Origin: a virus
DNA: 37,820 nt
Direction: 5' to 3' (one strand)
Virus record (IMG/VR): IMGVR_UViG_3300037285_000140
Span: 1 to 37,820 of that record
A program made the position numbers and the translations under genes. Below, piece after piece: positions 6,647 to 14,081 of this stretch (positions are counted from its first letter, which is position 1; the number at the start of each line of letters is the position of its first letter). Under the pieces are notes generated by a model. That model worked only from the letters and a program-made list of their open reading frames with translations. It made no database searches and was not told the origin of the DNA.

Positions 6647-8143
6647 ATGTCATACGTCGATGCAATGTTCGACCGGAACGCTGATGTAATTAGAGTTGTT
6701 GAGAGAACAGACAATGGCAAACGCAAGTTTGTTGACTATCCTGTAAAGTACACATTTTACTACGAAGACCCTAAAGGAAAGTACAAAAGTATATTTGGAG
6801 ATCCTTTAACTAAAATTGTTTGCAAGAGCACAAAAGACTATCGAAAAGAACTTGCAATAAATCGAGACAAGAAGTTATTTGAGTCCGATATTAATCCCAT
6901 ATTCCAGTGTCTAAGCGAAAACTATGAGAATCAAGACGCGCCCAAGCTGAATGTGTGTTTCTTTGACATCGAAACTGACTTTGATCCCGAAAGAGGATTC
7001 GCGCCACCATCGGATCCATTTATGGCAATTACGGCAGTTACAGTATACTTGCAATGGATAGACGCCCTTATCACTGTTGCAATGCCGCCCAAAGGGCTCC
7101 CAATGGACCAAGCCGAAGCAATGTGCAAGGAAAGATGGGGCGACCAAGTAATGTTGTTTCCTAACGATAAGGAAGGAAACGGCGAAAGAGAAATGCTCAA
7201 AGTGTTTCTAGAACTAATCGAAGATGCTGATATCATCAGCGGATGGAACAGCGAAGGATATGATGTTCCGTATACTACAAATCGTATATCGCGCATACTA
7301 AGCAAAAATGATACTAGAAAGTTTTCACTATGGGATCAACTCCCACGCAAGAGAGAATTTGAAAAGTATGGCAAGACTGCAGAAACTTTTGATTATTCTG
7401 GTCGCGTACACTTGGACAGCCTTGAACTGTATAGAAAATATACGTATGAAGAACGTCACACATATAGACTTGATGCAATTGGTGAAATGGAAATTGGCGA
7501 GAATAAAACTGTATACGAAGGCACACTGGATCAATTGTACAACAACGACTTTGAAAAGTTTATTGAATACAATCGACAAGATACTGCATTGCTGGACAAG
7601 CTGGACAAGAAACTACGGTTTATTGATCTAGCTAATGAAATTGCACACGACAACACAGTGTTATTGCAAACTACAATGGGTGCAGTTGCAGTTACCGAAC
7701 AAGCAATTATCAATGAGTCGCACAGGCGCGGCATGCAAGTTCCAAACAGACGCAAGCACGAAGGCAACACACAAGCTGCCGGTGCATACGTAGCGTATCC
7801 TAAAAAAGGATTGCATCAATCTGTAGGATCAATGGACCTTAACTCGCTGTATCCAAGTGTAATTAGAGCACTCAACATGGCACCAGAAAGTATTATTGGG
7901 CAACTTCGCCCAATAATGACAGACGAAATGGTTCACAATGCAATGACGTTGCAGAAAAAATCATTTGCTGCGGCATGGGAAGGTCATTTTGGTACACTAG
8001 AATATGCAGCCGTAATGGAAAAGCGTAGAGATATTGACATTACTATTGACTGGGAAGACGGGCGCAGTGATGTGTTGAGTGCTGCCGAAGTAAACAGTGT
8101 TGTATTCGACAGTAACATGCCCAATATTTACTCACGAGTTTGA
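6647..8143 (+). CDS. 43: DNA polymerase gp43, N-terminal part (exonuclease and start of palm)
   Basis: 498 residues of a family B DNA polymerase. The 3'-5' exonuclease motifs are intact: Exo I FFDIETDF (about 105), Exo II IISGWNSEGYDVPY (about 197), Exo III FIEYNRQDTALLD (about 307). Polymerase motif A MDLNSLYPSVIRALN (about 398) is also present. The frame then runs into TGA at 8141-8143, while homologous sequence continues in the +1 frame (IFTHEFESVIPGLLKRWYSER). This piece lacks motifs B and C and cannot be a complete polymerase alone. Either the gene is truly split here, or a +1 frameshift restores it, or the assembly has an indel. T4-like phages with split gene 43 exist. The start has the strong site GTGGAG and a candidate autoregulatory hairpin. 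Confidence 0.9.
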   Translation: MSYVDAMFDRNADVIRVVERTDNGKRKFVDYPVKYTFYYEDPKGKYKSIFGDPLTKIVCKSTKDYRKELAINRDKKLFESDINPIFQCLSENYENQDAPKLNVCFFDIETDFDPERGFAPPSDPFMAITAVTVYLQWIDALITVAMPPKGLPMDQAEAMCKERWGDQVMLFPNDKEGNGEREMLKVFLELIEDADIISGWNSEGYDVPYTTNRISRILSKNDTRKFSLWDQLPRKREFEKYGKTAETFDYSGRVHLDSLELYRKYTYEERHTYRLDAIGEMEIGENKTVYEGTLDQLYNNDFEKFIEYNRQDTALLDKLDKKLRFIDLANEIAHDNTVLLQTTMGAVAVTEQAIINESHRRGMQVPNRRKHEGNTQAAGAYVAYPKKGLHQSVGSMDLNSLYPSVIRALNMAPESIIGQLRPIMTDEMVHNAMTLQKKSFAAAWEGHFGTLEYAAVMEKRRDIDITIDWEDGRSDVLSAAEVNSVVFDSNMPNIYSRV

Positions 8144-8822
8144 ATCTGTTATTCCTGGTTTATTAAAGAGGTGGTACTCAGAACGTAAGGAATTACAAAA
8201 AAGGTTAAAGAAAGCAATTGATGCAAAGAACGAAGCAGAAATTGTGTTCTGGGACAAGCGCCAGTTGGTAAAGAAGATTAACCTTAACTCGCTGTATGGT
8301 GCTATTCTTAATCCAGGTTGTAGATTCTTTGACAAGCGCATCGGACAATCAACTACATTAACTGGTAGACAGATTGTTAAGCATATGAGTGCAAAGGTCA
8401 ACGAAATTATTACAGGCGAATATGATCATATAGGCAAGGCTGTTATTTACGGCGACACTGACTCGTGTATAGCAGATTCGGTAATCGAGACTTCATTAGG
8501 AGATATGACCATTGAAAGCCTATTCAATAGGCTGGAAATTAAAACTAAAAATGGAGACAAGGAATACGCACACGACGACGATGTAATGGTAATGTCATAC
8601 GATAGAGAACGCAACGAACCATATATGGGTCATATTAATTATGTGTATCGCCACAAAGTCTCCAAGGATTTATATGAAATTGAGGATTTAGACGGGAATA
8701 TAGTTACAGTAACCGAAGATCATTCAGTAATGGTCGAACGCAACGGTGAATTAATAGAAGTTAAACCTCAGGAAATCGACGAAGGCGATATTATAATAAC
8801 ACTTAATATTCATCATACCTGA
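8097..8822 (+). CDS. 43: DNA polymerase gp43, middle part fused to N-terminal split intein
   Basis: The +1 frame continuation of gp43. It carries the palm/fingers segment with motif B KKINLNSLYGAILNPG and motif C YGDTD. At the latter point the sequence turns into an intein N-half (8463 onward) and ends at TGA 8820-8822. A GTG at 8097 could start an independent polypeptide, overlapping the N-terminal part by 47 bases, but no good ribosome binding site precedes it. Functional polymerase requires protein trans-splicing with the C-terminal part encoded at 9812-10894. Confidence 0.85.
   Translation: MLYSTVTCPIFTHEFESVIPGLLKRWYSERKELQKRLKKAIDAKNEAEIVFWDKRQLVKKINLNSLYGAILNPGCRFFDKRIGQSTTLTGRQIVKHMSAKVNEIITGEYDHIGKAVIYGDTDSCIADSVIETSLGDMTIESLFNRLEIKTKNGDKEYAHDDDVMVMSYDRERNEPYMGHINYVYRHKVSKDLYEIEDLDGNIVTVTEDHSVMVERNGELIEVKPQEIDEGDIIITLNIHHT
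8463..8819 (+). other. N-terminal split intein in polymerase motif C
   Basis: The intein starts within YGDTDS. Taking the TCG Ser at 8463 as residue 1 places the block A Asp-Ser (SCIADSVIE) at the usual positions 5-6 and gives a spliced YGDTD/SVYFS, the normal motif C. The Cys at 8466 is the alternative first residue. Block B is VTVTEDHSVMV, with the TxxH motif. A stop follows after about 119 residues with no endonuclease domain fused. Confidence 0.88.
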
Positions 8823-8828
8823 TAAATA
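8821..8828 (+). promoter_or_regulatory. Candidate late promoter GATAAATA before the homing endonuclease
   Basis: The box overlaps the stop of the N-intein frame and lies 33 bases before the endonuclease ATG, which has its own AAAGGA ribosome binding site. Late expression of a homing endonuclease is also known in T4. Confidence 0.6.
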
Positions 8829-8861
8829 CTATGGAGCAAGCACCGTAAGTAAAGGAATAAT

Positions 8862-9815
8862 ATGCCAAAATGTCTAGAATGTGGATTTGAAGCAAGTAGA
8901 TTGCAGTGGACCCACTTTAAATATAACTGTACAGGACGGTTTGCTTCAGGAAAAGAATATAAAGGTATCTACCCTGACGCAAAACTAGTCGACGATAAAT
9001 TAGCAAAAAAAACCGCTGTTACAAAATCAAACCTAATCAAAAAATACGGCGATCAGGAAGGAAACGAAAGGTGGACATCTTATATAACTAAGCAAGCATA
9101 TAGTAACACGTTCGAATCTAAACTCAAATCGCACGGGTGGACAAGATCAGAATTCGACGACTATAACAATAGCCGAGCTTGTACATTAGAAAATTTAATT
9201 GTTAGGCATGGAGAAGAACTTGGAATATTAAAATGGGAAGAATATGTCGAGAGACAGAGATATACTACAAGTATAGAATATTTTGTAAGTAAATATGGTA
9301 ACAAAGGTGAGTTAAAATGGAATCAATACTGCAAAGATAGAGGAAATTCACAGAATATAGAATTTATAAAACATAAATACAATCTGTCGCAGCCAGAAGC
9401 CGAGGCGTTGCTGGGGAATCGATATAGTAATAGATTTACCTCTAACGCTGAACAAACATTTTTACACAACATAGAAAAACTTATCGGAAAAGTACCGTAC
9501 AGTATAAACAGCAAACAGTATTGTATATGGTCTAATGAGTTGTCTGCTCCGTTGTTCTATGATTTAACGCACAGTGAGAAAAAGAAGATCATAGAATACA
9601 ATGGAGATTACTGGCACTGCAATCCTGAAAAATATAATTCAGATTTTATCATTAAACAATCAGGAGTAACAGCAAAAGAAGTATGGTCTAGAGATAAAAT
9701 TAAATTAGAAGAAGCAAAAAAACGTGGATTTGATGTAATGGTAGTGTGGGATAGACACTACACAGAAAATACTAAACTAGTAGAACAACAAATATTAAAA
9801 TGGTGGAACAAATGA
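8862..9815 (+). CDS. Vsr-like (EDxHD-type) homing endonuclease inside the fractured polymerase gene
   Basis: 317 residues. An N-terminal zinc-finger-like segment (C4, C7, H18, C23) precedes three imperfect repeats of the form KYGxxEGxxKWxxYxxxQ (residues about 57-83, 111-137, 138-165), probably DNA-binding. The C-terminal nuclease resembles Vsr-type folds: AEQTF (E197), LFYDLTH (D234), IIEYNGDYWHCNP (H252), and SRDKIKLEEAKKRGFDVMVVW (D278). This E-D-H-D set is that of the endonuclease family known to sit between split-intein halves in fractured genes. It should cut intein-less polymerase alleles at motif C and so spread the intein cassette. The ATG at 8862 has an AAAGGA site; the stop overlaps the next start. 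Confidence 0.88.
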   Translation: MPKCLECGFEASRLQWTHFKYNCTGRFASGKEYKGIYPDAKLVDDKLAKKTAVTKSNLIKKYGDQEGNERWTSYITKQAYSNTFESKLKSHGWTRSEFDDYNNSRACTLENLIVRHGEELGILKWEEYVERQRYTTSIEYFVSKYGNKGELKWNQYCKDRGNSQNIEFIKHKYNLSQPEAEALLGNRYSNRFTSNAEQTFLHNIEKLIGKVPYSINSKQYCIWSNELSAPLFYDLTHSEKKKIIEYNGDYWHCNPEKYNSDFIIKQSGVTAKEVWSRDKIKLEEAKKRGFDVMVVWDRHYTENTKLVEQQILKWWNK

Positions 9816-10039
9816 AAGATAAATTAATCAAGATATTATTAGCAAACACTAAAGAAGAAGTTGCTGTTTCTGTAAAGGACTTCCTGGATGGAGTTGGATC
9901 TAAGAAACTAAGTTTATCCCGAGGTAAAGTTAAAAGAGTTACCAAAGTTCGAAAAGCTAACGACGAATACGTATACGATATCGGAATGAAAAATAGTAAT
10001 CAGCCTTGGTTCTTTGCTAACAACATCCTAATCCATAAC
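9812..10039 (+). other. C-terminal split intein
   Basis: 76 codons. Blocks F and G read DEYVYDIGMKNSNQPWFFANNILIHN in two adjoining parts, with penultimate His and terminal Asn, followed by Ser as the +1 nucleophile. The half is longer than the 35-45 residues typical of C-inteins, so the break lies where an endonuclease domain would be in a full intein. Confidence 0.88.
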
Positions 10040-10894
10040 TCAGTCTACTTTAGTGCATACAACATGTTAAAAGACGATATCGATGCAGGAAAAGTACCCT
10101 GGGATACTGACAGCGTTATTAAACTGTATGATCAGATAGCCGACGAGACCAATAAGTCGTTCCCGGCGTTTATGGGTGCATCATTTCATTGCCCAAAGAA
10201 GCGTGCCGAAGTTATTGCAGCAGGTAGAGAAATTGTTGCAGAAGCAGGACTGTTCATCACCAAGAAAAGATATGCAGTACTAGTAGTTGACAACGAAGGT
10301 GAGCGCAAGGATGTTGACGGTAAGCCAGGAAAGATCAAAGCGCTAGGACTTGATCTTAAAAGATCAGATACTCCAGTGTTTATGCAAAAGTTCCTAAGTG
10401 AATTACTGACAATGGTTCTTCTGAAGCATCCTGAGCATGACGTGCTCGATGCAATTACCAAGTTTAGAAGAGAATTCAAGGATCGTCCTGGATACGAAAA
10501 AGGTTCGCCAAAACGTGCAAACAACATTCAAGCGTACCAACGCAAAGAAGCAAGTTTAGGAAGAGCAAATATGCCCGGACACGTTCGAGCAAGTATCAAC
10601 TGGAATACACTCAAGCGCATGAATGGTGACAAACACTCGCAGGAGATTGTAGACGGTATGAAGGTTATTGTTTGTAAGGTAAAAGCAAATCCGCTAGGAT
10701 ATACCAGTGTTGCTTTTCCAACAGACGAACTGCGCATGCCAAATTGGTTCAAAGAGTTGCCATTTGACGATAATGCAATGGAGTCAACCATCATTGACAA
10801 CAAGCTAGATAACCTGATTGGTGTGTTAAACTATGATTTACAAAGCACACTATTGAACAATACATTTAGCTCACTATTTGATTTTGGGGACTAG
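9812..10894 (+). CDS. 43: C-terminal split intein fused to DNA polymerase gp43 C-terminal part
   Basis: 360 residues. The first 76 form the C-intein, ending in NILIHN, followed by +1 Ser and the extein SVYFSAYN, which completes motif C. The remainder is the palm and thumb of gp43 (KKRYAVLVV, GLDLKRSDTP), ending in SSLFDFGD, which resembles the T4 gp43 C-terminal clamp-binding peptide. I chose ATG 9812 (ATGA overlap with the endonuclease stop, GGTGGA ahead) over ATG 9800. Together with the frame at 8097 this gives a trans-spliced polymerase; the clamp it should bind is encoded at 12860. Confidence 0.9.
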   Translation: MKDKLIKILLANTKEEVAVSVKDFLDGVGSKKLSLSRGKVKRVTKVRKANDEYVYDIGMKNSNQPWFFANNILIHNSVYFSAYNMLKDDIDAGKVPWDTDSVIKLYDQIADETNKSFPAFMGASFHCPKKRAEVIAAGREIVAEAGLFITKKRYAVLVVDNEGERKDVDGKPGKIKALGLDLKRSDTPVFMQKFLSELLTMVLLKHPEHDVLDAITKFRREFKDRPGYEKGSPKRANNIQAYQRKEASLGRANMPGHVRASINWNTLKRMNGDKHSQEIVDGMKVIVCKVKANPLGYTSVAFPTDELRMPNWFKELPFDDNAMESTIIDNKLDNLIGVLNYDLQSTLLNNTFSSLFDFGD

Positions 10895-10895
10895 T

Positions 10896-11333
10896 ATGAG
10901 AGTAGGTATTACGTTTTCAACTTTTGATTTGTTGCATGCTGGGCACATCGGCATGTTACGCGAAGCTAAAGAAAATTGCGATTATCTGATTGTAGGGTTA
11001 CAGACTGACCCTACAATCGATCGTCCAGAAACAAAAAATAAACCTGTGCAGACTCTAGTAGAAAGGTATGCACAGCTTAACGCAATAAAGTTTATTGACG
11101 AAATTGTTCCATATCAAACTGAGAGTGACTTAGTAGACATACTAGAACTATTTCAACTCGATGTACGTTTCCTAGGAGAAGAATACAAAGATAAGAACTT
11201 TGGCGGCAAATTTGTTTGCGAAGAGCGCGGAATTGATTTGCATTTTAACAAGCGTGACCATCGATTTAGTACCAGCAACTTGCGAGAACGAGTAATAGAA
11301 GCGGAGGCAAATAATGAACAAGTTTATATTTGA
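10896..11333 (+). CDS. Cytidylyltransferase-family nucleotidyltransferase (TagD-like)
   Basis: 145 residues, typical for the glycerol-3-phosphate cytidylyltransferase family. HAGHIGMLREAK (residues 15-26) is the HxGH nucleotide-binding motif and FSTSNLRERV near 127 is the (R/I)xSTSxLR signature. It would transfer a nucleotide to a phosphorylated polyol or sugar. The start is ATG 10896, one base after the polymerase stop. It is followed by a phosphomannomutase-like gene (20-base overlap), so it probably belongs to a sugar-nucleotide cassette. The substrate cannot be told from the sequence. Confidence 0.8.
   Translation: MRVGITFSTFDLLHAGHIGMLREAKENCDYLIVGLQTDPTIDRPETKNKPVQTLVERYAQLNAIKFIDEIVPYQTESDLVDILELFQLDVRFLGEEYKDKNFGGKFVCEERGIDLHFNKRDHRFSTSNLRERVIEAEANNEQVYI
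10988..11018 (+). repeat. 11-bp intragenic inverted repeat
   Basis: GATTGTAGGGT and ACCCTACAATC are exact reverse complements around a 9-base loop, inside the cytidylyltransferase gene. There is no U-tract and the role is unknown. Confidence 0.7.
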
Positions 11334-12054
11334 CGTAGACGGAACCTTGACACCAAGCAGAGGAATGATAGATACCGAATACAAAGATTACTTTTTATCA
11401 TTTTGTCAAGATAACGAAGTATATCTAGTAACCGGGTCTGACAGAGAAAAGACAATAGAACAACTCGGCGAATCAATCTACAACAGTGCTGCAATGGTAT
11501 TTAATTGTTCGGGCAATGACGTTTGGAAAGGGAGGCAACACATTTATACTAACCCGTGGAAGATGTCAGCTGCCGTTGTAGACCATTTAACAAGTGTAGG
11601 ACTAGCCAGTCAATGCCCTGAAAAGACTGGCAACCACATCGAATCACGACCTGGGTCAATTAACTTTAGTACAGTAGGCAGGAAAGCTAACTGTGTCCAG
11701 CGTGCTGCTTATATCGAATTTGACAATCGCACTCACGAACGTGAACATATTGTGAAAACATTTAACAACTGTTTTGGTACCACAGACAATTGCACGGCAT
11801 TAATTGGCGGAGAAACCGGAATTGATATTTCTGCAACAGGCCATGATAAGAGGCAAGTACTTGAAAAAATTAAGTTTACTCCTCGTAAAGATAAACTATT
11901 TTTCTTTGGTGACAAGACAACACCGGGCGGGAATGATTATCCGTTGGCATTCGAAATAAAGACTCGAGAAGTTGGAACTGTTGTTTCTGTTAAAAAATGG
12001 AGAGATACGTTTGAAACATTGTCGTATTACCAAGAGGCCAAGATAGCAAAATGA
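11314..12054 (+). CDS. Phosphomannomutase-like HAD-family enzyme
   Basis: 246 residues with the pattern of the eukaryotic-type phosphomannomutase (HAD-IIB). The catalytic FDVDGTLTPSR has D7 as nucleophile and D9 as acid/base. Substrate-binding and core motifs follow: SRPGSINFSTVGR (111-123), GGETGIDISATGHDKRQVL (165-183), FFFGDKTTPGGNDYP (197-210). The enzyme interconverts mannose-6-P and mannose-1-P and would feed GDP-sugar synthesis. It is coupled by overlap to a nucleotidyltransferase gene before and a nucleotide-sugar dehydrogenase after. Confidence 0.85.
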   Translation: MNKFIFDVDGTLTPSRGMIDTEYKDYFLSFCQDNEVYLVTGSDREKTIEQLGESIYNSAAMVFNCSGNDVWKGRQHIYTNPWKMSAAVVDHLTSVGLASQCPEKTGNHIESRPGSINFSTVGRKANCVQRAAYIEFDNRTHEREHIVKTFNNCFGTTDNCTALIGGETGIDISATGHDKRQVLEKIKFTPRKDKLFFFGDKTTPGGNDYPLAFEIKTREVGTVVSVKKWRDTFETLSYYQEAKIAK

Positions 12055-12812
12055 TAGTTATAGCAGGATTCGGATTTGTAGGGAAAGCTCACTACGACAC
12101 ATTTAAACAACATTACGAATTGATAGTGGTTGATCCATCACACAATGAAAACAAAATAGATGCCCTTGAAGATATAAAAGGCGTGATATGTTGCGTTTCG
12201 ACTCCTGCAAAAAGAGGTGGTGGTTGTGATATGTCGAACGTTATCAATGTTCTGTCAAAAACTCCCAACAGTGCGCCGGTGTTGATTAAAAGCACAATTG
12301 ATCTTAAAGGGTGGAAGAAGGTACAACGAGAATTTCCAGATCACTCTATAACATTCAGTCCTGAATTTTTAAGGGCAGTGTCGGCAACTACTGATTTGCA
12401 GGAAACGAAGCAGTTTATACTTGCTGGTGAAAATGTTATCTTTTGGAGGAACTTTTACAAAACTCGAAATAAAAAATCTAAATTTTTATTAATGTCGGTC
12501 GAAGAAGCCATACTTGCAAAATATTTTAGAAATGCATTTTTGGCAACCAAGGTTAGCTTCTTCAACGAAGTTTATGATCTCTGTAACGAATACGATGTTG
12601 ACTTCGACAGTGTTCGACAGGGAATAACAGATGACACTAGAATTGGACCGAGCCATTCCTTTGTCGAACCTAGTTATGCCAGAGGCTGGGGTGGAATGTG
12701 TTTTCCTAAAGATACAAAGGCTTTATTAAAAATAGCCAACGATAAGAAAATTAATCTAAATACAATCGATGCAGCCGTGGAATACAACAAAACAATTCGT
12801 AAAAAGACTTGA
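12051..12812 (+). CDS. Short UDP-glucose/GDP-mannose dehydrogenase family protein
   Basis: 253 residues. The N-terminal NAD-binding Rossmann motif AGFGFVG, CCVSTP, KSTID and SPEFLRA are followed by the central-domain pattern EEAILAKYFRNAFLATKVSFFNE (K157, N161, K167) and the catalytic-Cys loop RGWGGMCFPKD (C217). These enzymes oxidise a nucleotide-sugar C6 alcohol to a carboxylate. Most family members are 390-450 residues long; this one stops soon after the catalytic loop and lacks most of the C-terminal domain, so nucleotide specificity and activity are uncertain. It overlaps the upstream gene by ATGA. Confidence 0.85.
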   Translation: MIVIAGFGFVGKAHYDTFKQHYELIVVDPSHNENKIDALEDIKGVICCVSTPAKRGGGCDMSNVINVLSKTPNSAPVLIKSTIDLKGWKKVQREFPDHSITFSPEFLRAVSATTDLQETKQFILAGENVIFWRNFYKTRNKKSKFLLMSVEEAILAKYFRNAFLATKVSFFNEVYDLCNEYDVDFDSVRQGITDDTRIGPSHSFVEPSYARGWGGMCFPKDTKALLKIANDKKINLNTIDAAVEYNKTIRKKT

Positions 12813-12837
12813 CGATTAAACAGAACTAATATATAAT
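12809..12837 (+). promoter_or_regulatory. Sigma70-like promoter before the sliding clamp
   Basis: TTGACG (12809-12814), a 17-base spacer, and TATAAT (12832-12837). It overlaps the end of the dehydrogenase gene. Confidence 0.75.
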
Positions 12838-12859
12838 AATAACATAATTGGAGACATAC

Positions 12860-13591
12860 ATGAAAGACATTCTACTTGATATCATAAACCATACACACAG
12901 TCTAGGGTTTATCACGACACTAAAAGTAACAGCAGACGATGACAAAACTACTGTTGAATCACTAACAGACGATCGGTCTGTTATCTTAAGTGCAGTTACC
13001 CACGTTCCTGTTTCTGAGTTTGCTGGAGTGTTCGGTATGCCCGACTTAGGCAAGCTTGCTTATCACTTGAAGAATCCAGAATACAAAACCAGTGCAAACA
13101 TCGAAGTAAAGCACGACGAGCGCAACGGAGTAACAATGCCTACCCACATACATTTTAAAAATGCAAGTAGTGACTTCCAAAATGACTATCGCTTTATGAA
13201 CAGAGCAATCATTGAAGAAAAACTTAAGAATGTCAGATACAAAGGCAACAGTTGGGATGTGTCGTTTGAACCAAGTGCCGCAAGTGTTGCTCGCATGAAG
13301 CTAATGGCCGGAGCACATCCAGAGGAAACTGTTTTCCAAGTCAAGACTGAAGACAACGACCTAAACTTTTACTTTGGTGACTTAAATACGCATGCCGGAA
13401 AGTTTACATTTCAATCTGATATTACAGGATCGCTGTCTCATACACTAGCATGGCCTGTAACAGAAACATTGGCTATTCTTGGATTGGTTGGTGATAAAAC
13501 ACTAAGCATTACCAGCGAAGGCGCGATGAAAATTATGGTCAACAGCGGCATGACAACGTATGATTACATACTTCCAGCACAACAGAAGTGA
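12860..13591 (+). CDS. 45: Sliding clamp gp45
   Basis: 243 residues, the size of T4 gp45 (228). The start MKDILLDIINHTHSLGF, the central GVFGMPDLGKLAYHLKNPEY and the C-terminal VSxSGMTTYDYILP-like end are typical of T4-like clamps. It forms the ring that tethers gp43 and helps activate late transcription. The ATG at 12860 has GGAG 7 bases upstream; a TTG at 12848 in frame is unlikely. In T4 the clamp-loader genes 44 and 62 and regA lie between 45 and 43; here sugar genes lie in between instead. Confidence 0.88.
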   Translation: MKDILLDIINHTHSLGFITTLKVTADDDKTTVESLTDDRSVILSAVTHVPVSEFAGVFGMPDLGKLAYHLKNPEYKTSANIEVKHDERNGVTMPTHIHFKNASSDFQNDYRFMNRAIIEEKLKNVRYKGNSWDVSFEPSAASVARMKLMAGAHPEETVFQVKTEDNDLNFYFGDLNTHAGKFTFQSDITGSLSHTLAWPVTETLAILGLVGDKTLSITSEGAMKIMVNSGMTTYDYILPAQQK

Positions 13592-13601
13592 GATTAAAAA
13601 A

Positions 13602-14081
13602 ATGGACGATTTTGATATAACAGCTTTTGCTAAAATGTTTGACGCAGCTATTGCGTCAGACAACCCGGCAGTAAAAAAAGCACTAAGAAACTTTATGATG
13701 ATTGCTGCTCTTGCAGAATCTGAAAAAGATATCACGGGCCCATTTGAATCATTATTCAATCGGATGGATGCCCTCGAGAGAGAAATTCAGTCAGTGAAGT
13801 CTCCTCCTTCTTATGGAAGTCCTTACTCCGGTGGCTTTTCTGGTTATCCTACCTATCCTAGCTATCCTGGTACAACTAGTGTATATCCAGATACTATGCG
13901 GAGATCCGATACAACTACATCGTACTCAGGGGGTCAGGCCAACACATCGAGTACATCAAGCAGTACAGTTAGCGAAACCGATATCGTTAAACTATTGGCA
14001 GATCTTAAGGACGACAGCTTCTGGTCAGACAACGATGTAAGCAGCTTGGACCAAGCATTCAAGGATTTCAATGCAAAGTAA
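13602..14081 (+). CDS. Hypothetical protein with Pro/Gly/Tyr/Ser-rich linker
   Basis: 159 residues in three parts: a helical N-terminal domain (1-65), a low-complexity linker rich in Pro, Ser, Gly, Tyr and Thr (about 66-130), and an acidic helical C-terminal segment with DDSFWSDNDVSSLDQAFKDF. This form suggests an adaptor between partners. The start ATG 13602 lies 10 bases after the clamp stop, and the gene overlaps the next by 11 bases. Confidence 0.65.
   Translation: MDDFDITAFAKMFDAAIASDNPAVKKALRNFMMIAALAESEKDITGPFESLFNRMDALEREIQSVKSPPSYGSPYSGGFSGYPTYPSYPGTTSVYPDTMRRSDTTTSYSGGQANTSSTSSSTVSETDIVKLLADLKDDSFWSDNDVSSLDQAFKDFNAK

Noticed and set aside
7896-7915. ATTGGGC/GCCCAAT hairpin in the polymerase gene.
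   Set aside because: A 7-bp stem inside conserved coding sequence, with no U-tract or regulatory context; expected by chance at this scale.
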